Source: Crocinitomicaceae bacterium
GTDB lineage: Bacteria > Bacteroidota > Bacteroidia > Flavobacteriales_D > Sanyastnellaceae
Assembly: GCA_002720375.1 (NCBI GenBank)
Contig: PBIE01000034.1
Coordinates: 1 to 47,737 of the forward strand
Direction of reading: 5' to 3'
Length of the DNA: 47,737 nucleotides
The notes below the pieces were generated by a model. The model saw nothing but the letters and a program-made list of their open reading frames with translations. It had not been told where the DNA came from and did not search any database. Below are positions 39,930-47,737 of this stretch, piece by piece (positions within the stretch are counted from its first letter, which is position 1; each line of letters starts with the position of its first letter). The translations under genes were made by a program, and so were the position numbers.

Positions 39930-41261
39930 ATGGCTAATCACGGTCGCGTCGCATTTGAAACTTTAGGTTGTAAGCTGAACTTTTCTGAGTCCAGTGCCTT
40001 ATTGCGCGGCTTGTCAGAAGCGGGATATGCCAAGGTGGCCATGGACGACCGTCCCGATGTTGTGGTGGTTAATACGTGCAGTGTAACTGACCATGCCGAT
40101 GCCAAGTGTCGAAACATTGTTCGTCGGGCGAAGGCTGCAAATCCAGATTCTTTTGTGGCCGTTATTGGATGTTATGCGCAACTCAAGCCAAAAGAAATTG
40201 CGCGGATTGAGGGGGTGGACCTTGTTCTGGGCGCTCAGGAGAAATTCAATTTGGCAGGGCACTTGGAGTCTCAGCGAATCCGGAAGTCAGGAGGATGTAT
40301 TGAGACTGTTGTGGAGCGGGGTGAAATCCGGGAGGTGCGGGCTTTTCATCCTGCCGTAAGCAGCGGAGATCGCACGAGAAGTTTTCTGAAGGTCCAGGAT
40401 GGGTGCGATTATTTCTGTGCATTCTGTACCATACCATTGGCCCGCGGCCGGTCTAGAAGTGCGGATATTTCCACCACGTTGGTGGAGGCCCGGAAGGCAG
40501 CTGAAGCCGGCGCGCGTGAAATGGTGTTGACCGGTGTCAACATCGGGGATTTTGGAAAGGGCCGTGGCCAAACCTTTCTAGAGCTTTGCCGAGCCCTTGA
40601 GGAAGACGAAAGGTTGGCGTCCGTAGAGCGTTATAGAATAAGTTCGATTGAGCCGAACCTGCTCGATGGTCCGTTGATTGATTTTGTGGCGGATTCGCAG
40701 AAGTTTCAGCCACATTTTCACATTCCGCTTCAGAGTGGAAGCGATGTGGTTTTAAGTGCAATGAGGCGTCGGTATCGAACGGATTTGTACCGAGATCGGT
40801 TGGCGCACATCACGGAGCGAATGCCTGAGGCCGGCATTGGCATTGATGTTATCGTTGGCTTTCCGGCAGAAACAGAAGCTGAGTTTTCCCGAACGCGTGA
40901 GTTCTTATTGGAATCCCCCGCTTCCTACTTGCATGTGTTTACCTACAGTGAAAGGCCCAATACGACGGCGTTGAGGATACAGGGTAAAGTGCCCATGCCC
41001 GAGCGGAAGTTGAGAAACAAGATTCTGACCCAAATCAGTATCAAGAAGCAATGGGCACATGCGGAGCGTTTTGAAGGGGCGGTCCGCCCGGTTCTTCTCG
41101 AGTCCGATGTGGATGATGCAGGGCGTCGCTCGGGTTATACTCCTGAATATGTAAGAGTTGCGGTAGATGGTTCTGCCAAATTTGCCCCTGGAACCGTCGT
41201 GCAGACTGTGTTGGGAGGATTCAGTGGAGGCCGGGTTCAAGGGACATTGTGCACCGATTAA
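39930..41261 (+). CDS. mtaB: tRNA t6A37 methylthiotransferase MtaB
   Basis: A 443-residue radical-SAM methylthiotransferase converting t6A37 to ms2t6A37 in tRNA. The N-terminal MTTase domain has cluster cysteines C14 (TLGCKLN), C50 (NTCSVTD) and C81 (IGCYAQ); the radical SAM cluster is CDYFCAFC (C159, C163, C166). IPLARGRSRS and ERYRISSIEPNLL follow the MtaB rather than the MiaB or RimO pattern, and a TRAM-like C-terminal barrel ends it. It depends on t6A formation, for which TsaC is encoded at 21547. It starts the mtaB-lgt-suhB unit. Confidence 0.93.
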   Translation: MANHGRVAFETLGCKLNFSESSALLRGLSEAGYAKVAMDDRPDVVVVNTCSVTDHADAKCRNIVRRAKAANPDSFVAVIGCYAQLKPKEIARIEGVDLVLGAQEKFNLAGHLESQRIRKSGGCIETVVERGEIREVRAFHPAVSSGDRTRSFLKVQDGCDYFCAFCTIPLARGRSRSADISTTLVEARKAAEAGAREMVLTGVNIGDFGKGRGQTFLELCRALEEDERLASVERYRISSIEPNLLDGPLIDFVADSQKFQPHFHIPLQSGSDVVLSAMRRRYRTDLYRDRLAHITERMPEAGIGIDVIVGFPAETEAEFSRTREFLLESPASYLHVFTYSERPNTTALRIQGKVPMPERKLRNKILTQISIKKQWAHAERFEGAVRPVLLESDVDDAGRRSGYTPEYVRVAVDGSAKFAPGTVVQTVLGGFSGGRVQGTLCTD

Positions 41262-41262
41262 C

Positions 41263-42495
41263 TTGGCGGCAGATTCACACACCGTGTACCCCAACCTGTA
41301 TTTTCTTTTTCAAGACCTGTTCGGCGTTGAGATTGCTGCGCTGAAGCTGGTGAATTCATTTGGTCTCATGGTGGCGCTTGCGTTTGTCGCGGCAAGTGGT
41401 TTATTGCGCCGTGAGCTCGAGCGAAAGGAGGATGAAGGGTTGTTGAAGCCAACGTCCAAAGAGGTTTGGGTCGGAAAGGCAGAAGGGCCAATGGCCTGGG
41501 CCTCCAGCGCGGTGTTGGGATTTCTCCTCGGTTGGAAGGTGTTGTGGTTGCTGCTCAATGCATCAGACTTATTCCGTAAAGCTGGTCCGCCACAACAGCA
41601 TCTTTTCAGTGGTGATGGGTATCCCCTTCTGGGTCTGTTGGGTGCCGTATTCATGGCGTGGATGCGCTGGCGCGAAGACGTCAAACAGAGGCTGGAGAAG
41701 CCAGAGCGGAAAACTGTCGTTGTTCATCCTTGGGAGCGAACTGGAACCATCACTCTCGCTGCTGCGATTGGCGGTGTGGCAGGGGCCAAGTTGTTTCACC
41801 TGTTGGAATACCCTGAGGAGTTGGTTGCGTTTTTCCGAGCGCCCTCGCTTCAGAACTTCCTTGGTGGATTGACGATTTATGGCGGTTTGATTGTGGGCGG
41901 ATTGGCCGTCGCTTGGTGTGCTCGTCGGGCGCAAATCGCTTTTTTGCCTCTCGCAGATGCGGCTGCACCTGGGTTGATTTTGGCCTATGGAATTGGTCGG
42001 ATGGGGTGTCAAATCAGCGGAGATGGAGACTGGGGCATCCCCAACCCTAATCCCAAGCCGGATTGGCTTTTTTGGGCTCCAGATTGGACTTGGTGCTACG
42101 CGTTTCCAAACAACGTAAATGCGGTCTATGGCCCCCGTCCCGCTGGGTATACAGGACGGCTCATCACCGAGCAGGATCCATGGCCCATCTTCGAAGGATT
42201 TGGCACCTATTTAGACCCAGGCGTATTTCCTACTTCGTTCTACGAAACCTTGATGGCCACCGCCATTTTCGCTTTTCTCTGGGGGATGCGAAAACGATGG
42301 GAGACTCCAGGCCTTCTTTTCGGTGTCTACCTGATGTTCAATGGCTTTGAGCGGTTTTTGATCGAGAAGATTCGCGTCAATGCGGAGATAGATTGGTTTG
42401 GGTTCACGTTTACCCAAGCTGAGCTGATTTCAACACTCACATTCATCGGGGGATTGGCGCTGACCCTGCTCGTCTTGCGGCGGAAACAGAGTTGA
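41263..42495 (+). CDS. lgt: Prolipoprotein diacylglyceryl transferase, extended form
   Basis: A 410-residue multi-pass membrane enzyme that transfers diacylglycerol to the lipobox Cys of prolipoproteins. The Lgt signature GRMGCQISGDGDWG (about 245-258), FLGGLTIYGGLIVGG, the PTSFYETLM block and FNGFERFLIE are present. It is over 100 residues longer than the usual form: an extra hydrophobic and charged segment sits between the first helix (FGLMVALAFVAASG) and the conserved core. No suitable ATG exists; TTG at 41263, one base after the mtaB stop, is my choice, with GTG at 41284 as alternative. It is needed for lipoproteins such as the asparaginase here. Confidence 0.88.
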   Translation: MAADSHTVYPNLYFLFQDLFGVEIAALKLVNSFGLMVALAFVAASGLLRRELERKEDEGLLKPTSKEVWVGKAEGPMAWASSAVLGFLLGWKVLWLLLNASDLFRKAGPPQQHLFSGDGYPLLGLLGAVFMAWMRWREDVKQRLEKPERKTVVVHPWERTGTITLAAAIGGVAGAKLFHLLEYPEELVAFFRAPSLQNFLGGLTIYGGLIVGGLAVAWCARRAQIAFLPLADAAAPGLILAYGIGRMGCQISGDGDWGIPNPNPKPDWLFWAPDWTWCYAFPNNVNAVYGPRPAGYTGRLITEQDPWPIFEGFGTYLDPGVFPTSFYETLMATAIFAFLWGMRKRWETPGLLFGVYLMFNGFERFLIEKIRVNAEIDWFGFTFTQAELISTLTFIGGLALTLLVLRRKQS

Positions 42496-42504
42496 ACAAA
42501 AAGC

Positions 42505-43326
42505 ATGGTGAAGCCTCCTTCCTTCCCATTTGATCTGGCAGTGCTGACCCAGGACGCCGTTCAGGTCATTCGCCCTGTCGGGGCTTACTTGGTAGAGCAG
42601 CGCGTCGCTGAATCTGATATTGAGGTCAAGGGGTTAAACTCCTTGGTCAGTCATGTAGACAAAACGGCTGAGGCCCGTTTGGTAGACGGTTTGCGGGCCC
42701 TGTTGCCTGAAGCTGGTTTTCTCGCTGAGGAGGGCACTGCTGGTGCTGCTCAAAACGTTCGGTTTCGTTGGGTCATAGACCCTCTTGATGGGACGACGAA
42801 TTTGATTCATGGCTTGCCTGTTTTCTGTGTCTCGGTTGCTTTGGTGGATGGATACGAGCCTGTGCTGGCCATTGTGTATGATCCCAATCGGGATGAGTGT
42901 TTCACGGCTTGGAAGCATGGTGGAGCCCATTTGAATGGGCGTCCTATTGGGTGTGCATCTCGGACTCAACTTTCGGACGCATTAATCGCGACGGGGTTCC
43001 CCCACTGGGACTTTGACCGGATGTCGGATTACCTCAATGCCTTGACTGCTTTTGCGCAGGGTTCTCGGGGCATTCGTCGCATGGGTTCTGCAGCCATTGA
43101 TCTCGCGTATGTTGCCTGCGGGCGATTTGACCTCTTTTTCGAGTATAGTCTGCAGCCTTGGGATATTGCAGCAGGCCTCCTGCTCGTGCAAGAAGCGGGA
43201 GGCATCACGTGTGATTTCTCTGGCGGACAGGATGCCAATACTTTGCTTTCTGGCAACGAAACGTTTGCCTCTGCTCCAGGGGTCAAGGATGAAGGCCTAA
43301 GTGTCATCGTCAACGCTTTTGGTTAA
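42505..43326 (+). CDS. suhB: Inositol monophosphatase family protein
   Basis: A 273-residue Mg-dependent phosphatase of the IMPase/SuhB family. Metal-binding motifs are intact: FLAEEGT (E75/E76), WVIDPLDGTTNLIHG (D92, D95) and the late SLQPWDIAAGLLLVQEAGG. Substrates could be inositol phosphate, nucleotide 3'-phosphates (CysQ-like) or others; the general layout favours the IMPase group. The ATG at 42505 lies 9 bases after lgt, so it is probably the last gene of the mtaB-lgt-suhB unit. The following 150 bases hold no clear gene or terminator. Confidence 0.9.
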   Translation: MVKPPSFPFDLAVLTQDAVQVIRPVGAYLVEQRVAESDIEVKGLNSLVSHVDKTAEARLVDGLRALLPEAGFLAEEGTAGAAQNVRFRWVIDPLDGTTNLIHGLPVFCVSVALVDGYEPVLAIVYDPNRDECFTAWKHGGAHLNGRPIGCASRTQLSDALIATGFPHWDFDRMSDYLNALTAFAQGSRGIRRMGSAAIDLAYVACGRFDLFFEYSLQPWDIAAGLLLVQEAGGITCDFSGGQDANTLLSGNETFASAPGVKDEGLSVIVNAFG

Positions 43327-43476
43327 ACGCATGGCCACCCAGCGCGTTCCTCTGAAGAACGTGCAAGACGGCTCCTCCTCGACACCCCCTGATTTCGCTG
43401 CTTGGATGCGGGCGCATGAGCGCATGGCCTTTCGCAGAGGCTGCGCATGTAGGTGGTGATGGCTTTCAGCGTTGAC

Positions 43477-43866
43477 TTATGACGCTGGGCGGAAGTTCAG
43501 ACAGATGCCATTCACGCAGTGGCGGGTTCCGGTTTTGGTTGGTCCGTCTGGGAACACGTGTCCCAGATGAGAGTCGCATTCTGCGCAGCGGATTTCTACC
43601 CGATTCATGCCGTGGGATGTGTCCTGAATACGGGTGACCCTCTTTTCTTCGATTTCTTGATCGAAACTTGGCCATCCGCAACCTGATTCGAATTTGGCGG
43701 TGTGTGCAAACAGGGCAGTATCGCAGACCTTGCAATGGTAGTTTCCTTTGCGCGTTTCGCCGTTGAGGTGACTTGAGAACGGACGTTCCGTCCCGTTCCT
43801 GCGCAACACGTGGAAAGCTTCGGGACTCAGTCGGCCGACGAGGTCGGTGTCGTCGTAATCAGACAT
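43477..43866 (-). CDS. msrB: Peptide-methionine (R)-S-oxide reductase
   Basis: A 129-residue MsrB that reduces methionine-R-sulfoxide in proteins. The zinc site is complete (C45/C48 in CKVC and C94/C97 in CAEC), SGCGWPSF supplies a likely resolving C63, and the catalytic Cys is C117 in GTRHCVNG. The usual RYC.N sequence is RHCVNGICLNF here, adding an extra Cys at 122. No signal peptide is seen, so it is cytoplasmic. It starts 2 bases after the rhlE stop and is almost surely co-transcribed with it. Confidence 0.95.
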   Translation of the reverse strand: MSDYDDTDLVGRLSPEAFHVLRRNGTERPFSSHLNGETRKGNYHCKVCDTALFAHTAKFESGCGWPSFDQEIEEKRVTRIQDTSHGMNRVEIRCAECDSHLGHVFPDGPTKTGTRHCVNGICLNFRPAS

Positions 43867-43868
43867 GT

Positions 43869-45467
43869 TTAGTTCTGAGGTTGGCCTCCACCATGCTGGC
43901 TACCTTGATGACCACCCCCGTTGCTGCGTCGCTTGCCATTCCGGTTGTTTCGGCGCTTTTTCTTACCGCCCTCTCCATTGCCGCCTTGACCACTTTGGTT
44001 TTGGCCTTGTGGCCGGTTTCCACCGCCGCCGTGGCCTCGTCGACGGTCTCCGCTACGTCCACGGCTTCGACCACCGCCGCTTCTGTCGCGACGGTCACCA
44101 CCACGACCGCGCCCACCGCCGCCACCGCGTCCGCCACGTCCGCCTCGGTCAGAGGGTGCATTGGGATCATAAACGGGGCCTTCACCAAGTTCCTGAGGCA
44201 AGGGCTCCTTTCGGACCTCCATGTCGATTAGCTTCTCGATTTTGGAGAAATTCCGCATTTCTCCCGGGGTAATCAAGGTGATGCCAATGCCGCCTTTTCC
44301 CGCTCGGGCTGTTCGGCCGATGCGGTGCACGTAGTCTTCTTCGTTTGGGGGAACATCGTAATTGATGACCATCTCGATGTTGTCGATATCGATGCCGCGA
44401 CTGACGACGTCTGTAGCAACGAGCACATGAATCTTGCGGTTTCTGAAGCGGCGCATCACATCTTCACGGTCCTTTTGATCGAGATCGGAACTGATGGAAC
44501 CAACGTTCAAGCCCGCTTTGGAGAGGGAGCGGGCGATGATGCTGATGGAACGCTTTCGACTGGAAAAGACAATCACGGATTCCAGTCCGCGGTCCTTGAG
44601 CAAGCTGACAAGGAGCTTTGGTTTTTGGTCGTCGTGCACTGGATAAGCAGCTTGCATGACCTTCTCCGCTGGACGGGACAAGGCAATTTGCACCGTCACA
44701 GGGTCGTTGAGCATGGACTTTGCCAACTTTCCGATGCGGTCCGGCATGGTGGCGCTGAAGAGGAGCGTTTGTCGATTGGGGTTGCAGTGTTCTGCTATGC
44801 GATTAATGTCCCCGAGAAAGCCCATGTCCAGCATGCGGTCTGCTTCGTCGAGTATAAGGACATCTAACTTGCTCAAATCGACATAGCCGAGGTTCATGTG
44901 GCTGAGCATCCGACCGGGGGTCACGATCGCTATGTCGACGCCTGTGGTCAGGGCGTTTTTCTCTCGATCAAAATCGCTGCCAGTTCCACCGCCATAGATG
45001 GCTGCGCTGGATGTGCCAGAGAAATAACCGAATCCTTCACAGGCCTGGTCGATTTGTAACGCGAGTTCTCTGGTTGGGGTAATGATCAAACATTTAATGT
45101 GATTGCCTCCGCCTGCTTCATGGATGTTGTGCATTGTGGGCAGTAGGAATGCGGCAGTCTTCCCGGTTCCGGTCTGTGCGATGCCAATCAGGTCTCGCTT
45201 TTCGGTGATTGGCGGGATGGCCATAGCCTGAATGGGCGTTGCCACTTCAAAGCCCATGGCGTCCAGTCCATCTTGGACGGCGTCACAGAGGGGCAGTTCC
45301 CTAAATGGAAGTTTCTTGGGTTCTTCAGGGGGCGTTTCTGCCTCTTGAGATTCAATTTGGGCGTCCCTGTTCGGCGCTTCCTGCGCCTTGGCTTCTGTTT
45401 GGCCCACATTGGGCTGGGACGCATCTGGGGTAGCCGACTGTTGATCGGCCTCGTGCGTATCAATCAT
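43869..45467 (-). CDS. rhlE: DEAD-box RNA helicase, RhlE-like, with RGG tail
   Basis: A 532-residue DEAD-box ATPase that remodels RNA. After a low-complexity acidic N-terminus (1-50) come the Q-motif region (FEVATPIQ), AQTGTGKT (97-104), PTRELA, DEAD (207-210), SAT (238-240), ATDVVSRGIDI and HRIGRTARAG (381-390). The C-terminal 90 residues (441-532) are a Gly/Arg-rich RGG-type tail that would bind RNA nonspecifically and favour condensate formation. It is the first gene of an rhlE-msrB unit. An inverted repeat at 45491-45505 lies 24 bases upstream of the ATG. Confidence 0.93.
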   Translation of the reverse strand: MIDTHEADQQSATPDASQPNVGQTEAKAQEAPNRDAQIESQEAETPPEEPKKLPFRELPLCDAVQDGLDAMGFEVATPIQAMAIPPITEKRDLIGIAQTGTGKTAAFLLPTMHNIHEAGGGNHIKCLIITPTRELALQIDQACEGFGYFSGTSSAAIYGGGTGSDFDREKNALTTGVDIAIVTPGRMLSHMNLGYVDLSKLDVLILDEADRMLDMGFLGDINRIAEHCNPNRQTLLFSATMPDRIGKLAKSMLNDPVTVQIALSRPAEKVMQAAYPVHDDQKPKLLVSLLKDRGLESVIVFSSRKRSISIIARSLSKAGLNVGSISSDLDQKDREDVMRRFRNRKIHVLVATDVVSRGIDIDNIEMVINYDVPPNEEDYVHRIGRTARAGKGGIGITLITPGEMRNFSKIEKLIDMEVRKEPLPQELGEGPVYDPNAPSDRGGRGGRGGGGGRGRGGDRRDRSGGGRSRGRSGDRRRGHGGGGNRPQGQNQSGQGGNGEGGKKKRRNNRNGKRRSNGGGHQGSQHGGGQPQN

Positions 45468-45490
45468 AAAATGGGGTCCGCTCTTTTGCA

Positions 45491-45505
45491 GACCTTATAA
45501 AGGTC
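45491..45505. promoter_or_regulatory. Inverted repeat in rhlE leader region
   Basis: GACCTT-ATA-AAGGTC forms a perfect 6-bp inverted repeat in the divergent region between rhlE and the PKD-repeat gene. Its position, 24 bases before the rhlE ATG, suits an operator or a 5' RNA structure; nothing more can be said from sequence. Confidence 0.35.
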
Positions 45506-45577
45506 GGTTAATTCGAGCCGTCCCCGACATGTCAACGCAACTTTGTGGTCAAACGCAACCTCAGGCCGTCAGAACGG

Positions 45578-45585
45578 TTACTTTG
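45578..45585 (+). promoter_or_regulatory. Possible -7 element of PKD-protein gene
   Basis: TTACTTTG differs from TAnnTTTG at one fixed position and lies 13 bases before the ATG at 45599. It is a weak candidate. Confidence 0.3.
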
Positions 45586-45598
45586 CAGTATTCCCTCC

Positions 45599-47737
45599 AT
45601 GAACTGCAGATTTTCCGTTCTGAAGTGCTTTTTTTGGCTTTTCCTGATGATGATCGGGCTGAATGCTGGTGCCACGCACATCGTGGGTGGAGAGATTAGC
45701 TACGAGGACTTGGGTGATGGGATTTATCGTGTTAGACTCATTGTTTATCGGGATTGTGGACCGACCAACCAGAACGGAACTGGCTTTGACGATGCAGCTT
45801 CTGTGGGCATCTTCAATTCGGCAGGCCAATTGGTCAACAGCATCAGTATTCCCCTTTCTTTCCAAAATGTCGATGAGGTTCCCGTTTCGTTAGAAAATCC
45901 CTGTGGAACCCCGCCGCCATCTGTTTGCGTGGAGTCTGCCATTTATGAGCAGGTGGTCAACATTGGTCAGTCTCCCAATGGATTTTCATTGAGCTATCAA
46001 CGTTGTTGTCGCAATCCTTCGATCATCAATCTCAACAATCCCGAGGACGCCGGTGCGACGTTCACCACGGAAATCCCGGGGACGAATCAGACGCTTGAGC
46101 CGAACAGCAGTCCGGTGTTTAATAGCCTTCCTCCTGTGGCCTTGTGCGCTGGATTTGATTTCTTTTTCGACCACAGTGCTACGGACCTCGACGGCGATAG
46201 CCTTGCATATGCCTTTTGCTCGCCGATGTTTGGCGGCACCCCCAATCAGCCGGCCCCCAACCCGCCTGTTGGACCACCTTACGTGGATGTGAATTGGGCC
46301 CCTGGATATTCGGCTACGTACCCCATTGACTCCAGCCCGGCTTTGGGAATTGATCCGGTGACGGGCTTCATTACAGGTCAACCGACTACGGCGGGTCAAT
46401 ATGTAATCGGCATATGCGTGGAAGAATGGCGTGATGGAGTCTTGCTCGGCACATCGAATCGGGACTTTCAATTCAATGTCACTGTATGTGATCCAAATAT
46501 CACCTCTCAAGTGGCAATTCAGGATGGGACGCAGTTGTGTATCGGAGAGACCATCGAGTTTCAACAGTTCTCTATCAATGCTACTTTTTTTCACTGGGAT
46601 TTTGGTGTGCCTGGAACTGATTCAGACACGTCTAACGTTCCCTATCCGAGCTTTACATTTCCTGAACCTGGAACATACACTGTGCAGTTGATTGCCAATC
46701 CAGGTTGGCCTTGTGCGGACACGAGCTCGTCAGTTTACGATGTCTACGCTCCTGTAGAGCCTGAATTGGAGGTCACGGGATTTGACTGTTCCTCAGGAAC
46801 GCCAGTTTTAGATTTTGGTACTGTTGACATGTATCCAAATGCGGATTTCAATTGGAATTTTGGTTCCTCTGCTTCGAGCAGTGCCAGTACCCTTTCTGCC
46901 CCTGATGGAATCGGATTCTCACAAATTGGCGATGTAGCAGCTGAGCTGACCGTTGTTCAGAATGGTTGTGTGGGCAGTGGGGTTCTCGACTGGACTCCTC
47001 CACCCCCACCCACAGCAGCCATAGCGCCTCAAGAGGACTTCTGCACGGGTTTTGCCTTGACGTTTGATAACAACAGCACAGGTGGGTCCAGTTATGTTTG
47101 GGATTTTGGTGAGCCGGGGGCGGACGATGTCAGTAATGACGCCTTTCCCACGTGGGTTTATGGCGGACCGGGCACTTACGTTGTGGAGTTGGTGGCGCTG
47201 GCCGACTTTCAGTGTCCTGATACCGCAACTGAGGTTTTTGAAGTGTCATGGCTGCTTGAGCCATTTTTTGAGACGCCTGCACCTGAGTGCTTTCAGGAGC
47301 ACAGTTTCAGCTTTGAAGCTTTGGGCATCACCGACCCCAATGCGACCTTCGAATGGAACTTCACTCCGGGGACAGCGGTAATAGAGTCAGGTGCGGTCTT
47401 GCAGGGATTGACCTTCCCAGAACCCGGTGTTTTCACAGTTGAAGTGGTCGTAACATCGGATGGCTGTGAGCGAGATTTTGAATCCGAGGTGGAGGTCCTT
47501 TTTGACCCTACCATAGGGTTTGATGGCGGACCAATATCAGGATGTCCCCCTCTTCCAGTCAGCTTTGAGAATTTCTCTGTGACCGAAACAGCTGCCGGTT
47601 ACACATGGTATTTTGGGGACGGGACCACCTCCTCTTCCCCAAGTCCAGCCCATGTCTATGAAGTTCCCGGATTATATACAGTCACCTTGGAGATGAGCAC
47701 CAGTGGTTTCTGTGTTCAGGACTTGGCGGAAACGAAA
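45599..47737 (+). CDS. Large secreted PKD-repeat protein (partial, runs off right edge)
   Basis: The first 713 codons of a gene that stays open to the window end. MNCRFSVLKCFFWLFLMMIGLNAGA is a signal peptide (quoted in part: cleavage is probably before THIVGGE). Residues 26-285 form the N-terminal domain common in large Bacteroidota surface proteins: THIVGGEISYEDLGDGIYRV, RLIVYRDCGP, SYQRCCRNPSI and DLDGDSLAYAFCSP. At least five PKD-like units follow, marked by FHWDFG (~331), FNWNFG (~418), YVWDFG (~499), FEWNFT (~584) and YTWYFGDG (~668). By family precedent the missing C-terminus is expected to carry more PKD units and a type B (CHU_C) sorting domain. It is probably a T9SS-exported adhesin or gliding-associated protein. 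Confidence 0.85.
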   Translation, partial: MNCRFSVLKCFFWLFLMMIGLNAGATHIVGGEISYEDLGDGIYRVRLIVYRDCGPTNQNGTGFDDAASVGIFNSAGQLVNSISIPLSFQNVDEVPVSLENPCGTPPPSVCVESAIYEQVVNIGQSPNGFSLSYQRCCRNPSIINLNNPEDAGATFTTEIPGTNQTLEPNSSPVFNSLPPVALCAGFDFFFDHSATDLDGDSLAYAFCSPMFGGTPNQPAPNPPVGPPYVDVNWAPGYSATYPIDSSPALGIDPVTGFITGQPTTAGQYVIGICVEEWRDGVLLGTSNRDFQFNVTVCDPNITSQVAIQDGTQLCIGETIEFQQFSINATFFHWDFGVPGTDSDTSNVPYPSFTFPEPGTYTVQLIANPGWPCADTSSSVYDVYAPVEPELEVTGFDCSSGTPVLDFGTVDMYPNADFNWNFGSSASSSASTLSAPDGIGFSQIGDVAAELTVVQNGCVGSGVLDWTPPPPPTAAIAPQEDFCTGFALTFDNNSTGGSSYVWDFGEPGADDVSNDAFPTWVYGGPGTYVVELVALADFQCPDTATEVFEVSWLLEPFFETPAPECFQEHSFSFEALGITDPNATFEWNFTPGTAVIESGAVLQGLTFPEPGVFTVEVVVTSDGCERDFESEVEVLFDPTIGFDGGPISGCPPLPVSFENFSVTETAAGYTWYFGDGTTSSSPSPAHVYEVPGLYTVTLEMSTSGFCVQDLAETK

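Noticed and set aside
43331-43459. 42-codon plus-strand frame (MATQRVPLKNVQDG...) between suhB and msrB
   Set aside because: No homology, no promoter or ribosome site, Arg-rich random-looking tail; could be a small gene but the evidence is too thin.
43773-44231. Open frames on both strands (also 43859-44188 minus) over the rhlE C-terminus
   Set aside because: Low-complexity shadows of the RGG-rich tail; the helicase frame runs straight through.
45986-46594. 202-codon minus-strand frame inside the PKD gene
   Set aside because: Arg-rich antisense shadow; the plus-strand frame is open for over 2 kb with signal peptide and PKD motifs.

Overview
The window looks like chromosomal DNA from a Bacteroidota bacterium, most likely a marine flavobacterial-type lineage. 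The evidence is gliding/T9SS-associated genes (gldF, gldG), T9SS type A C-terminal sorting domains, large Asp-rich secreted repeat proteins, PKD and FG-GAP/UnbV proteins, a bacterial GlnRS, and promoters of the Bacteroidota TAnnTTTG type with almost no Shine-Dalgarno sequences. Base composition is roughly half G+C by eye. I see no prophage, insertion sequence, CRISPR array or rRNA. Gene density is very high: no gene-free stretch exceeds about 210 bases, so there is no long non-coding region to describe.

Layout. Positions 64-7453 hold an M14 carboxypeptidase, YqgE, a DUF2797 protein, a small T9SS cargo, a two-gene cluster (Rossmann protein then alpha/beta hydrolase) and a TlpA-like thioredoxin lipoprotein-type protein, followed by a strong bidirectional terminator. 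Positions 7651-11373 are one giant secreted protein with duplicated N-terminal domains, an embedded cupredoxin and 13 copies of a Cys/Asp-rich repeat. A tRNA-Met(CAT) with its own promoter and terminator follows. Positions 12191-19431 are an eight-gene minus-strand operon: SAM hydrolase, ABM-domain protein, gldF, gldG, a DUF4340-like protein, thiolase, gamma-carbonic anhydrase and TrmN6, mostly joined by ATGA overlaps. Divergent from it, phoH-purC-tsaC-cca (19509-23642) form a plus-strand operon, also joined by ATGA overlaps, that ends tail-to-tail over the end of glnS.

Positions 25415-32026 hold a Trp-rich orphan, a LytTR regulator with a receiver lacking its phosphorylation site, clpS, an FG-GAP/UnbV secreted protein, the divergent rpe/coaE pair and a lipoprotein asparaginase. 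Then come nfeD-SPFH-aldehyde dehydrogenase, an Ate1-like aminoacyl-transferase plus exonuclease III, a second FG-GAP/UnbV T9SS cargo, mtaB-lgt-suhB, rhlE-msrB, and a PKD-repeat secreted protein cut by the right edge.

Functional links. Several genes serve tRNA biology (tRNA-Met without encoded CCA, cca, tsaC and mtaB for t6A/ms2t6A, TrmN6, glnS). Others serve the cell surface (gldF, gldG, lgt and at least five exported proteins), and clpS with the Ate1-like gene may serve N-degron turnover. The observations I would follow first are: TAnnTTTG elements placed exactly 4 nt before the ATG of glnS, clpS and mtaB (predicting leaderless mRNAs); the Trp-rich orphan whose stop codon shares a perfect hairpin with the convergent regulator; and the architecture of the giant repeat protein.
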